The notes below the pieces were generated by a model. The model was given only the letters and a program-made list of their open reading frames with translations, searched no databases and had not been told where the DNA came from. Below, in pieces: positions 8,572 through 16,434 of a stretch of 64,000 bases of DNA (the first letter of the stretch is position 1; every line of letters starts with the position of its first letter). The DNA lies in the NCBI RefSeq assembly GCF_000244875.1, contig NC_016791.1, positions 186,001 to 250,000 of the forward strand, read 5' to 3'. The position numbers and the translations under genes were made by a program. Origin of the DNA: Clostridium sp. BNL1100. Lineage in GTDB: Bacteria; Bacillota; Clostridia; Acetivibrionales; DSM-1351.

Positions 8572-10362
8572 ATTAAAGTTAATGGTAATATACAATCAAT
8601 AAAGGACAAAGTTCTTCATGAGTTAGAGGATTTATACGATAAAAAGTACGGTTCAAGGGACTTGGTTCCTGAGGAACTTGCCGTGACTATTTCCAGAATA
8701 TCAGCAGATATAAACCGAGAAATTTCCGTACTTATTAACAGAAGAGGTATTGTAGCAGACATCAGCATTGGTGACAGTGGAACAGTTACTTTGCCACAGG
8801 TAGACGGCAGACGGGGAACAGCAAGACTGTCTGCAATAAGGTGTATTCATACTCACCCCAGCGGAGGGGGAATGTTGTCTCAGGTAGACGTAAGCACACT
8901 CCAGAAGCTGAGACTGGATACCATGATAGCCATAGGTGTTGTGGACGGACAGCCTTCTGAGATTTATACAGGCTGCATTAACCATGAGGAAGGCGTTGAC
9001 ATTTATGGGCCATTTAGCATGGGGGATACTCGTCTCAACTATATCTACAGAATAATAGAAGAATTGGATGCCTCGGCAAAGAGCGAAATTTATGAAAACG
9101 AAGAAGAGGCAGAGACTGCAATACTTGTAGGCTTGGAAACTTCACAAAGCAGACTGGAAAATATAACCTCAAAGGATGCTCGGGAATCCCTGGAGGAACT
9201 TGAGGAGCTGGCAAAAACAGCAGGGGCGGTAGTTGTAGACAAGGTATTGCAGAAGAAGCAAACTGAGGACTCTGCTTATTACATCGGCAAGGGAAAAATA
9301 GAAGAGCTTTCTTTAATGTGTCAGGCAAGGGATGTTCAGCTGCTGATATTTGATGATGAACTTTCAGGGGCCCAGATAAGAAATATCGAGGAAATGATAA
9401 AGGTAAGGGTAATTGACAGAACAACCCTTATACTTGATATATTTGCACAAAGAGCTGTTTCAAAAGAAGGTAAGCTTCAGGTAGAACTGGCACAGCTTAA
9501 ATACAAACTTCCGAGGCTTATGGGTATGGGAACCCAGCTTTCAAGGCTTGGAGGAGGTATAGGAACCCGAGGCCCCGGTGAAAAAAAGCTGGAGGTTGAC
9601 AGAAGGCATATACGCAGGAGAATCACAGGTTTGGAGCAGGAATTGAAACAGCTGGAGAAGAGAAGAGAGTTTTTACGTAGCAACAGAACCAGCAATAATA
9701 CTCCTGTAATAGCAATTGTGGGGTACACCAACGCCGGAAAATCAACGTTAATGAACAGGATGTGCGGTTCTTCGGTACTTGTTGAAGACAAGCTTTTTGC
9801 AACCCTTGATCCATCTGCCAGACAGCTTACAATGAGCGACGGAAGGGAAGCAATACTCATTGATACGGTTGGGTTTATCAGAAAACTTCCCCATGACTTG
9901 ATTGAGGCCTTTAAATCAACTCTGGAAGAGGCAGTTCACGCAGATATGCTTTTGCACGTGGTAGATGCCTCAAATGAGAACGTCTCAATGCAAATATCCG
10001 TTGTAGAAAAGCTTCTTGAAGAACTGGGTGCTTCAACTAAAAACACCATACTGGTACTTAACAAGCAAGACTTGATAAAAGACGGCAGGAGAATCAGTAC
10101 TGTGGGCTATTCGGCAGTTTGTGAAATATCGGCTGCTACCGGAGATGGCATAGAACAGCTGTTGGAAAAAATAACAGAAGGCTTTATGCATCAGCTGAAG
10201 GAGGTAAACCTTCTAGTGCCGTATAATGACGGATGGGTTATGCCGTATATATACAAAAACGGACAGATAATTGATCAGGAATATGAGGAAGGCGGGATAA
10301 AGGTAAAGGCTCTGGTTAAGGTGGAAAAAGTTAGCAGGCTTGCGGATTTTATGGTTGTATAA
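8572..10362 (+). CDS. hflX: Ribosome-associated GTPase HflX, long form with N-terminal JAMM/RadC-like domain
   Basis: This 596-aa GTPase splits or rescues stalled ribosomes. The C-terminal two-thirds is classical HflX: GGRGPGE-like GIGTRGPGEKKLE, G1 GYTNAGKST (about residue 384), G3 DTVGF and G4 NKQD. The N-terminal ~170 residues are extra. They contain Glu50 and H93-T-H95-P, then Ser103 and Asp106, at the exact spacing of the RadC/JAMM metal site (HxHP-x6-S-x2-D). The start is unusual: AAGGAGG at 8557-8563 points to an in-frame ATT at 8572, and no ATG, GTG or TTG is suitably placed. A GTG at 8497 inside dut is the alternative but lacks a clear ribosome site. Confidence 0.9.
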   Translation: MKVNGNIQSIKDKVLHELEDLYDKKYGSRDLVPEELAVTISRISADINREISVLINRRGIVADISIGDSGTVTLPQVDGRRGTARLSAIRCIHTHPSGGGMLSQVDVSTLQKLRLDTMIAIGVVDGQPSEIYTGCINHEEGVDIYGPFSMGDTRLNYIYRIIEELDASAKSEIYENEEEAETAILVGLETSQSRLENITSKDARESLEELEELAKTAGAVVVDKVLQKKQTEDSAYYIGKGKIEELSLMCQARDVQLLIFDDELSGAQIRNIEEMIKVRVIDRTTLILDIFAQRAVSKEGKLQVELAQLKYKLPRLMGMGTQLSRLGGGIGTRGPGEKKLEVDRRHIRRRITGLEQELKQLEKRREFLRSNRTSNNTPVIAIVGYTNAGKSTLMNRMCGSSVLVEDKLFATLDPSARQLTMSDGREAILIDTVGFIRKLPHDLIEAFKSTLEEAVHADMLLHVVDASNENVSMQISVVEKLLEELGASTKNTILVLNKQDLIKDGRRISTVGYSAVCEISAATGDGIEQLLEKITEGFMHQLKEVNLLVPYNDGWVMPYIYKNGQIIDQEYEEGGIKVKALVKVEKVSRLADFMVV

Positions 10363-10371
10363 ATTCACCAG

Positions 10372-10386
10372 TTAGAGTATTATAAT
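10372..10386 (+). repeat. 15-bp direct repeat, copy 1, with a TATAAT box
   Basis: TTAGAGTATTATAAT lies ten bases after the hflX stop and is repeated exactly at 10861-10875. It contains a consensus -10 box and may be the promoter region of the Nudix gene. No good -35 box is seen. Confidence 0.5.
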
Positions 10387-10438
10387 ATTAACAGACAACT
10401 AAATAAAAACTAAATTCTATCAGGAAGGGGTTTTGATT

Positions 10439-10852
10439 ATGCTTGTTAGAAACTGTGCAGGTGGAGTGGTCTTTTCTGGAGAGAAAGTGTTTCTTTTAAA
10501 AAACGAGAAGGATGAATGGGTACTTCCAAAGGGGGTCATCAGAAATGGAGATTATCCCGATGAGGTAGCCAAAAATAGGGTAAAGGAAGAAACGGGAATT
10601 GATGCCGAAATTATTTTAGCAGCAGGCAATACCAACTATGAATTTTTCTCTGTAACACGTCAGCGTCCGGTTTGTAACAAGATTACCTGGTATGTAATGA
10701 AATCCCTTAATGATAATTTTGAAGTTAATAAAGAAGATAATTTCAGTGAAGGCGGATACTTTTCCATTGAAGAGGCTTTGGAGAAGATTACTTACAGTCA
10801 GGACAGAGCACTTATAAATTTGTCTTTTGCGAAATATAAAGAGCTGGCTTAG
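10439..10852 (+). CDS. Nudix-fold protein with degenerate catalytic box
   Basis: The 137-aa product has the Nudix fold, beginning MLVRNCAGGVVFSG and followed by a Nudix-box region starting at GVIRNGDYPD. Aligned to GX5EX7REUXEEXGU, Gly1, Glu19, Glu20 and Gly22 are kept. Glu7 is Asp, Arg15 is Asn and the metal-binding Glu16 is Arg (the segment reads KNRVKEETGI). Nudix enzymes hydrolyse nucleoside diphosphates linked to another moiety; with these changes the protein may bind rather than cleave, or use another substrate. I prefer ATG 10439 over TTG 10433 because AGGAAGGGG ends 8 nt before it. Confidence 0.8.
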   Translation: MLVRNCAGGVVFSGEKVFLLKNEKDEWVLPKGVIRNGDYPDEVAKNRVKEETGIDAEIILAAGNTNYEFFSVTRQRPVCNKITWYVMKSLNDNFEVNKEDNFSEGGYFSIEEALEKITYSQDRALINLSFAKYKELA

Positions 10853-10860
10853 CAGTTAGT

Positions 10861-10875
10861 TTAGAGTATTATAAT
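10861..10875 (+). repeat. 15-bp direct repeat, copy 2, with a TATAAT box
   Basis: This is identical to 10372-10386 and begins eight bases after the Nudix stop. The pair brackets the Nudix gene. Confidence 0.5.
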
Positions 10876-10886
10876 GCAGTAAGTAT

Positions 10887-10918
10887 CAGCACTCCCGGTT
10901 TTTGGGGGTGCTGTTTTT
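10887..10918 (+). terminator. Rho-independent terminator after the Nudix gene
   Basis: AGCACTCCC at 10888-10896 pairs with GGGGGTGCT at 10904-10912, with one G-U, and is followed by GTTTTT. Confidence 0.8.
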
Positions 10919-10990
10919 AGATATAGGATAGAATATACTAAGAATAAGTTTACATAACATTGGATGTTAATAGCTACTTGGGAGGTTAAT

Positions 10991-11641
10991 TTGTTACCTG
11001 AATACAAAACAATTTTAAATAACGCTGAAGCGGAGTTTGAAGAAAAAAAGTCCAGATTTATTGCTAATGTTCGTCCTGTAACATGTGAAGAAGAAGCACT
11101 GGAGTTTATCGAGGCAATCAGGTCAAAGTACTGGAATGCAACTCATAATGTATATGCCTACAGTATAAACAACGAAACCTTGATCCAGAGATACAGCGAC
11201 GACGGTGAGCCTTCGGGGACAGCCGGTGTACCGACGCTGGAAGTAATAAAACGTATGGGCTTGCAGGACGCTGTGGTGGTAGTGACCCGCTATTTCGGTG
11301 GAACATTGCTTGGGGCCTCCGGGCTTATACGAGCATACAGCAAGAGTGCCTCCTTGGGTCTTGAGGCAGCTGAAATAGTTACCCGTAAGCTGTGTTATAA
11401 CCTGAATATTATAATAGAATACACTATTTTCGGACGGCTTCAGAATATGCTTATTTCAAATAATAATATTATAAAAGACATCAGATATGAGCAGGATGTT
11501 GAACTTTGTGTTCTTATAGAGGTTGGAAATGAAGAAAAACTCATGAAGGATATTGTAGAGGTTTCCAATGGAAGAGCTATCCTTGACCTTGGTGAAAAAA
11601 CTTACATTACATTAGGCAGTGATGGAAGGTTGATTATTTAA
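10991..11641 (+). CDS. YigZ/IMPACT family protein
   Basis: At 216 aa this matches the usual YigZ length. The N-terminal UPF0029/IMPACT domain holds EKKSRFIANV, THNVYAY, SDDGEPSGTAG and VVVTRYFGGTLLGASGL; the C-terminal DUF1949 domain starts near residue 140. The family is related to eukaryotic IMPACT, and its bacterial role is unsettled. I chose TTG 10991 because GGGAGG lies 5 nt upstream and the protein then begins MLPEYKTIL like its relatives. An ATG at 10964 in the same frame has no ribosome site. Confidence 0.88.
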   Translation: MLPEYKTILNNAEAEFEEKKSRFIANVRPVTCEEEALEFIEAIRSKYWNATHNVYAYSINNETLIQRYSDDGEPSGTAGVPTLEVIKRMGLQDAVVVVTRYFGGTLLGASGLIRAYSKSASLGLEAAEIVTRKLCYNLNIIIEYTIFGRLQNMLISNNNIIKDIRYEQDVELCVLIEVGNEEKLMKDIVEVSNGRAILDLGEKTYITLGSDGRLII

Positions 11642-11733
11642 CAAATAACTATTATAATTTATAATGGATTTTAATTGTAAAATAAAGCTTTAGCTTTTAA
11701 AAGAATATAAATAGGATTTATTAGGAGGTAAAC

Positions 11734-12474
11734 ATGTCAGGGCATTCAAAATGGGCGAATATTAAACGCCAAAAAGGTGCAGCAGATGCTGTCAGAGCCA
11801 AGATTTTTACTAAGCTGGGAAGAGAAATCCAGATAGCTGTAAGAATGGGAGGAGCTGACCCAAATGCAAATTCTAAATTAAAGGATATTATCGCTAAATG
11901 TAAAGCAAATAATATGCCTAATGATAATATTCAAAGAAGTATTAAAAAGGCATCGGGTGAAGCCGATGGTTCCAACTATGAAGAAATAACCTACGAAGGC
12001 TACGGCCCGGGCGGAGTTGCTGTTATATGCGAATGTACAACAGACAACAGAAACAGAACAGCCGGCGACCTGAGGCATTATTTTGATAAATTCGGCGGAA
12101 ACCTTGGACAAAGTGGCTGCGTTTCCTTCATGTTTAACAAAAAAGGTGTTATAGTTATTGAAAAGGATGACAAGGTTAACGAAGAAACCTTGATGATGGA
12201 AGCATTGGATGCCGGAGCAGAAGATTTTGATTCAGATGATAACTGCTACGAAATAGTAACTGATCCTGCTGATTTTTCAGCTGTTCGTGAGGCACTTGAA
12301 GCAAAGGGCTACGAATTTATTGAAGCAGAGGTTTCAATGATACCAACTACTACTACAAAGCTTACAGAACCTGAACAGATTAAGTTTATGGACAAGCTGA
12401 TAGAAGCATTGGAAGACCTTGACGACGTGTCAAATGTTTACCACAGTTGGGAACAGGAAGACGAGGAAGAATAA
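11734..12474 (+). CDS. YebC/PmpR/TACO1-family translation or transcription factor
   Basis: This 246-aa protein has the standard YebC start [18 protein letters not shown] and full family length. Domain I covers about 1-80, and domains II and III follow with [19 protein letters not shown]. The C-terminus is acidic. Members were described as DNA-binding regulators, and the mitochondrial homologue TACO1 is a translational activator; recent bacterial work links the family to relief of proline-stretch stalling. TAGGAGG lies 8 nt before the ATG. It is transcribed alone and ends at a terminator shared with the opposite gene. Confidence 0.93.
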   Translation: MSGHSKWANIKRQKGAADAVRAKIFTKLGREIQIAVRMGGADPNANSKLKDIIAKCKANNMPNDNIQRSIKKASGEADGSNYEEITYEGYGPGGVAVICECTTDNRNRTAGDLRHYFDKFGGNLGQSGCVSFMFNKKGVIVIEKDDKVNEETLMMEALDAGAEDFDSDDNCYEIVTDPADFSAVREALEAKGYEFIEAEVSMIPTTTTKLTEPEQIKFMDKLIEALEDLDDVSNVYHSWEQEDEEE

Positions 12475-12486
12475 AATATTAAAAGT

Positions 12487-12536
12487 ATTGCCAATTTTTT
12501 TCAGGATTTCAAATAAGCCTGATTAGAATTGGCAAT
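12487..12536. terminator. Bidirectional terminator between convergent genes
   Basis: ATTGCCAATT at 12487-12496 pairs with 12527-12536, with an inner TCAGG/CCTGA stem in the loop. A/T runs flank both sides, so it can serve both yebC and the minus-strand lipoprotein gene. Confidence 0.7.
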
Positions 12537-12537
12537 T

Positions 12538-13434
12538 TTAATTTTGAAACCTCATGAGCTGGTTTTGGTCAAAATCCCATTCGGGTGTCTTCAACGTATC
12601 ACCAAAATTAGTTGAGTACCAAGGACTTAGAGCTTCATTTTCAGGGTTTCTTAGAATATGAATGCTTTGTGCAGGCATGTAACTCTGTGCTGTCAAAAAT
12701 ATCTTTTCTCCTGTTTTTTTGTTTTCTGCCATATCCAGTACGATAACAGCGTGACCGGGAGTAGCACCTTTTAAAAATACGTCTCCTATTTGCATGTTTT
12801 CTACAGATTCATATTTCATCTCTTTTGAAAGAGATAAGGTTCCTGCGTATGCAAAAACTACATCCAGATACTTTCTGAAACTACTGTATTCTTTTGAATA
12901 ATTTGTATTTTTAACCCAGAAGATGTTATTACCCTTAACTACAATTCTGTTTCCATTCATCCATTTCCAGTAATCAGCGTTAAATCCATTTGTAAAATTG
13001 AAGTGTATTCTTTTGTAAAGTCCCTGATTGTACAAATATTCAGCTCTTAATCTGATAACTGCATCAGCACATTGTTGTAAATCTCTATTGCCCACATCAA
13101 TATCAAGAACTGCAACATGAACATTTTTTTCCGTTACCTCGCCGTTGTAAAGCTTTATCTTCGTACCATCGGGCTTTACGGATAAATCTCTAAGGTATTG
13201 ACCAAAGGAGTTCTTTTCTACATTTATTCTTTCAAAGCCTTTAGGAACCCTGATTCTTTGCTGAACCGTTTGTCCGTTGGAATTAATAAGATTCTCAGGT
13301 TTTTCGATTGTATGAGAAGGTATGCCGGATGCCTGTGTTGGTACTGAGACAGTGCTTTTAGTGGTTTGAGCAGGATTTGTATTTGAACATGCAGTAAGTA
13401 GGACTAGCATAATCGTAATTAATAATTTTTTCAT
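12538..13434 (-). CDS. DUF4846 lipoprotein
   Basis: The 298-aa precursor begins with a lipoprotein signal peptide (MKKLLITIMLVLLTACSN, lipobox LTAC, Cys16), so the mature protein should be anchored outside the membrane. A Thr/Ser/Pro linker (about 20-55) leads to the DUF4846 domain, recognisable from LDIDVGNRDLQQCADA, IHFNFTNGFNADYWKW and DVFLKGATPGHAVIVLDM. The last of these resembles the Gly-His motif of NlpC/amidase-like folds, but no catalytic Cys is obvious. AGGAGG precedes the ATG. Function is unknown; an extracellular cell-wall or polysaccharide role is inference. Confidence 0.88.
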   Translation of the reverse strand: MKKLLITIMLVLLTACSNTNPAQTTKSTVSVPTQASGIPSHTIEKPENLINSNGQTVQQRIRVPKGFERINVEKNSFGQYLRDLSVKPDGTKIKLYNGEVTEKNVHVAVLDIDVGNRDLQQCADAVIRLRAEYLYNQGLYKRIHFNFTNGFNADYWKWMNGNRIVVKGNNIFWVKNTNYSKEYSSFRKYLDVVFAYAGTLSLSKEMKYESVENMQIGDVFLKGATPGHAVIVLDMAENKKTGEKIFLTAQSYMPAQSIHILRNPENEALSPWYSTNFGDTLKTPEWDFDQNQLMRFQN

Positions 13435-13576
13435 AGATCATCCTCCTGAACTCATTGTACCAAATTTCCAAATTAATGCATATGTAAGGCGATATTTTTG
13501 GAAAAAAAGTCGGACAGCTGCAATTCCGGTATGCTATTATATTCTCATCTTAAGAGACTAAAGGAGCGCTTCTTTG

Positions 13577-14926
13577 ATGAACTACTATGAAAGAATTCAG
13601 AAATCCATTGATTACATTGAAGACAATCTTGAAAACAAGATTAACCTGGACTTTGCAGCACAAAAAGCATATATGTCTATGTCAAACTTTTATAGAATGT
13701 TTTTTGCACTAACCGGCTATTCGGTAAAAGAATATATCAGGCTTCGCAGGATTAGCCTGGCGGCTTTTGAGCTACAAAGTAGCAATACTTGTTTAATTGA
13801 TATTGCAATAAAGTTTGATTTTGAAAGCGGAGACAGCTTTTCAAGAGCTTTCAAACGTGTAACGGGATTTCTGCCAAGTGATTATAGGAAACAGAAAAAC
13901 TTGTACAACTTTGAGAGGATTGATATTATGGAAAAGTATTTTGATATTCAGGACAAAGAACTTATTGAGAATTATCCTGACATAAAGGTTTTGAAAGAAC
14001 TGAAGCCAACTCGTGTAGCATATTTTTGCTATTATGGAAAACAACCTGAGCACCATGCTTTTGCTGTAATGGCAGAATGGCTTAATAAGAATAGTCTGAA
14101 TGTAAATGAACAGAATTTACGTATTTTCGGATACAATAACCCGAATCCGTCATCTCCCGATGAAGTAGAATACGGGTACGAAGTGTGCGTCACTGTTGCA
14201 GATAATATAGTTATAAAGGATGACCTTGTAAAGGAAAAAGTTCTAGACGGAGGACTTTACGCTGTTACAAACGTTAAGCGAGGACAGGATGGTAATATAG
14301 GGGATGAAATCGTCAAGGCGTGGAACCGCTTTAAAAACTGGCTTTCGGACAGCAAATATGTTTATGGCGGACACCAGTGGTTGGAAGAGCACTTGGGCTT
14401 TGATGATAATGCCACCCATATCGGTGGAATAGACTTATATATGCCTATAGCTGTGAAATCCAGTGAGTATGACATAACCAAAACATTTGATTACATAGAA
14501 CCTATGTTGACGGCTACATATACTGCAACCGGAAAAGATGCAGCTGAAAAAGCACGTGCTTTCTTTTTTAAATGGGCAGATTCCCAAGGCTTCTTTAATG
14601 ACAGCAAGACACACAGGTTTTTTGCTTACTACAACCATGAGAGAATAGGTCATAAAGATTTTTTCTATAAAATCCATGTTACAGTCGATAAAGAATTTAG
14701 AGCTGATAATCCGGATATTAAGCTGGAAGAGTTTAAAGGCGGTTACTATGCCATAATGAAAGCAAAATACAGTTATAACGGTTGGACATGGGGCGAGTTT
14801 CTTAAATGGTTATCCAAAAGTACGGAATTTGACTTGGGAGACTATTGGTTTTTTGAAGAATATAAGCTTAATAAACCTGAACTTGAAATGGATACAGAAG
14901 TAGTTTTACATATGCCGGTAAAATAA
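13577..14926 (+). CDS. AraC-type regulator with two tandem GyrI-like effector domains
   Basis: The 449-aa protein has an N-terminal double helix-turn-helix of AraC type (about 1-105; IDIAIKFDFESGDSFSRAF, then GFLPSDYR) and two successive GyrI/SOUL-like domains (about 135-300 and 305-449). Each ends in a similar acidic-strand plus LYMPI/LHMPV signature. Proteins of this Rob/SoxS-GyrI type bind small, often toxic or lipophilic molecules. Two effector domains in one chain is less usual and hints at an internal duplication. I chose the ATG at 13577, 10 nt after GGAG, over the adjacent TTG 13574. A related regulator follows. Confidence 0.87.
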   Translation: MNYYERIQKSIDYIEDNLENKINLDFAAQKAYMSMSNFYRMFFALTGYSVKEYIRLRRISLAAFELQSSNTCLIDIAIKFDFESGDSFSRAFKRVTGFLPSDYRKQKNLYNFERIDIMEKYFDIQDKELIENYPDIKVLKELKPTRVAYFCYYGKQPEHHAFAVMAEWLNKNSLNVNEQNLRIFGYNNPNPSSPDEVEYGYEVCVTVADNIVIKDDLVKEKVLDGGLYAVTNVKRGQDGNIGDEIVKAWNRFKNWLSDSKYVYGGHQWLEEHLGFDDNATHIGGIDLYMPIAVKSSEYDITKTFDYIEPMLTATYTATGKDAAEKARAFFFKWADSQGFFNDSKTHRFFAYYNHERIGHKDFFYKIHVTVDKEFRADNPDIKLEEFKGGYYAIMKAKYSYNGWTWGEFLKWLSKSTEFDLGDYWFFEEYKLNKPELEMDTEVVLHMPVK

Positions 14927-15043
14927 AAAGTGTAAGTAGCGTAGGGGAGTTAGGGGGAGGGATACCCTGCAATATAGTGCATGAATTGACGGGATATATA
15001 ATTCTGTCCATGTTAGACTGATTATTGAAGGGAGGTTATGCGT

Positions 15044-15916
15044 ATGAACTGGCTTGATAAGATGAATGAAGCAATTTGCTATGTAGAAGATAACTTAACG
15101 GGAGAGATTGATTTTGACGAAGCTGCAATAAAGGCATGTTGTTCAACCTATCATTTTCAACGTATGTTTTCGTTCATTACAGATGTACCGTTGTCTGAAT
15201 ACATCAGACGCAGACGGCTAACTCTCGCAGCGTTTGAACTTCAGAACAGAGGTGTAAAGGTAATCGACCTTGCGTTCAAATACGGATATGAGTCCCCCGA
15301 CGCATTTACCCGTGCATTTCAAAATCTACATGGTGTTACGCCCACATCAGCGCGTGATATGGGCATACAGCTAAAAGCCTATCCACGCATATCCTTCCAT
15401 ATTTCGATTAAAGGAGATATGGAGATGAATTACAGAATTGAAGAGAAGGAAAGTTTTTCAGTATTTGGTGTTGATACAATTGTAAGTAAGGTAGATGGGA
15501 AATGTTATGAGAAAATACCTTCATTCTGGCTTAAATCAATTAAAGACGGGACTATGGAACGTATTTTAAAAGCTGCTGACTGCAGGAATCCTGATATGTT
15601 GCTGAATGCTGCAATGTACGGGCATCAGGATGATGGGACGTATCATTATATGTTATGTCAAAAAACTCCGCAAAAAGGTATTCCTGAAGGCTTTGTAGAA
15701 CTGGACATACCAAAGCTGACTTGGGCCATTTTCCCGACAGAAGAGCATACCGAGGACAAAACTTCAGAAAAGGTACAGGCAATATGGGAACGCATATACC
15801 CGGAATGGTTTCCCTCATCAGGTTATCAACATGCAGATGCCCCTGAATTTGAAATGTACTATAAAGTGGGCGATAATAAATTTATAGTAGAAATCTGGAT
15901 ACCGGTTTATAAATAG
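15044..15916 (+). CDS. AraC-type regulator with one GyrI-like domain
   Basis: This 290-aa regulator has an N-terminal AraC double helix-turn-helix (about 1-105; VIDLAFKYGYESPDAFTRAF, GVTPTSAR) and a single GyrI-like ligand domain (about 130-290) ending in FIVEIWIPVYK. It resembles the preceding regulator domain for domain, suggesting a duplicated pair. I chose ATG 15044, which is 8 nt after GGGAGG; ATG 15038 is too close. The separation of 117 bp makes independent transcription possible. No efflux or enzyme gene adjoins on this strand, so the target is unknown. Confidence 0.87.
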   Translation: MNWLDKMNEAICYVEDNLTGEIDFDEAAIKACCSTYHFQRMFSFITDVPLSEYIRRRRLTLAAFELQNRGVKVIDLAFKYGYESPDAFTRAFQNLHGVTPTSARDMGIQLKAYPRISFHISIKGDMEMNYRIEEKESFSVFGVDTIVSKVDGKCYEKIPSFWLKSIKDGTMERILKAADCRNPDMLLNAAMYGHQDDGTYHYMLCQKTPQKGIPEGFVELDIPKLTWAIFPTEEHTEDKTSEKVQAIWERIYPEWFPSSGYQHADAPEFEMYYKVGDNKFIVEIWIPVYK

Positions 15917-15929
15917 AATTTAGCTTCTT

Positions 15930-16226
15930 TTATTTATTCAAAAACTTAGAAACCGTCCGGCAATCAAAGAATCCTTGCTTATAGAAGAAAGCTTGATTGT
16001 CGGAAGAAAGTTTCCCATTTATGCTATCAAGCTCCAGAACCAGTGCAAAGGTTTCAGAAGGCAATAAATTTGCCAGCTTCTTTAAGATGTCTTGATACTT
16101 ATTATAAATCTCCAAACAATCAGCGGAATTGCTGAACTCGTCGCTCAACTCATCAATTCTCCTATCCATACAAGATAAAATGAAACTTTCCCTGCTCTTA
16201 AAAATATCGTTATTTTTATTAAACAT
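15930..16226 (-). CDS. Small DUF6809-like protein behind a hairpin-masked ribosome site
   Basis: The 98-aa helical protein (MFNKNNDIFKSRESFILSC onward, ending in VSKFLNK) resembles the small clostridial DUF6809 family by its general helical pattern; this link is tentative. It contains no membrane segment. The ATG at 16226 has a good TGGAGGG site 7 nt upstream. That site lies inside a near-perfect hairpin (16229-16261), and a terminator-like hairpin lies just before it. Expression is therefore likely to depend on RNA structure. A longer upstream reading is open but lacks a ribosome site. Confidence 0.7.
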   Translation of the reverse strand: MFNKNNDIFKSRESFILSCMDRRIDELSDEFSNSADCLEIYNKYQDILKKLANLLPSETFALVLELDSINGKLSSDNQAFFYKQGFFDCRTVSKFLNK

Positions 16227-16228
16227 AT

Positions 16229-16261
16229 ATTTTCCCTCCAAAGAAAAAATGGAGGGAAAAT
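16229..16261 (-). promoter_or_regulatory. Hairpin sequestering the ribosome-binding site of the 15930-16226 gene
   Basis: Bases 16229-16240 pair without mismatch with 16250-16261 (12 bp) around a 9-nt A-rich loop. Read on the minus strand, the 3' arm holds TGGAGGG, the ribosome site 7 nt before the ATG. This would block translation unless opened by RNA, protein, heat or RNase. Confidence 0.75.
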
Positions 16262-16297
16262 TAAAAAGTGCGGATAGGTGTGACCCTACACGCACTT
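16262..16297 (-). terminator. Terminator-like hairpin in the leader of the 15930-16226 gene
   Basis: On the minus strand AAGTGCG (16297-16291) pairs with CGCACTT (16272-16266), with an inner TAGG/CCTA stem, and is followed by TTTAATTTT. It stands in front of the coding start, so it either attenuates that gene or ends a separate upstream transcript. Confidence 0.6.
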
Positions 16298-16303
16298 GTT
16301 TGA

Positions 16304-16332
16304 TTGCAAAAAGAAACAAAACCAAGTATAAT
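16304..16332 (+). promoter_or_regulatory. Sigma-A promoter of the four-way-junction RNA
   Basis: TTGCAA (16304-16309), a 17-bp spacer and a perfect TATAAT (16327-16332) predict transcription starting near 16339. That is exactly where the first stem of the RNA begins. Confidence 0.75.
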
Positions 16333-16338
16333 AAAAAC

Positions 16339-16434
16339 TGGTTGCTGTGGTGGACTTTCGTCCATACGTGTGGGTGCTCGTAACACCTGCATGAGTTACT
16401 AAGTGTTTGCACCACTTAGTAATCACGGCAACTA
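16339..16434 (+). ncRNA. Candidate structured small RNA with a perfect four-way junction
   Basis: The 96-nt segment folds into a cloverleaf with almost no unpaired junction bases. P1 is 16339-16349 with 16424-16434 (11 bp). P2 is 16350-16355 with 16360-16365 (6 bp, 4-nt loop). P3 is 16367-16376 with 16384-16393 (10 bp, loop CTCGTAA). P4 is 16395-16405 with 16413-16423 (11 bp, loop TTTGCAC). Seven pairs are G-U only when read on the + strand; on the minus strand they become A-C mismatches, which fixes the direction. A promoter is positioned for a start at 16339, and a T-rich stretch (16435-16444) follows. I match it to no known class: it is not tRNA (no CCA or T-loop), SRP, 6S or a riboswitch I know. 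It lies at the 3' side of the minus-strand AraC gene. Confidence 0.7.

Noticed and set aside
16339-16434. Reading the cloverleaf as a minus-strand leader (riboswitch) of the 15930-16226 gene
   Set aside because: On the minus strand seven stem positions become A-C mismatches, and the aligned promoter is on the + strand.
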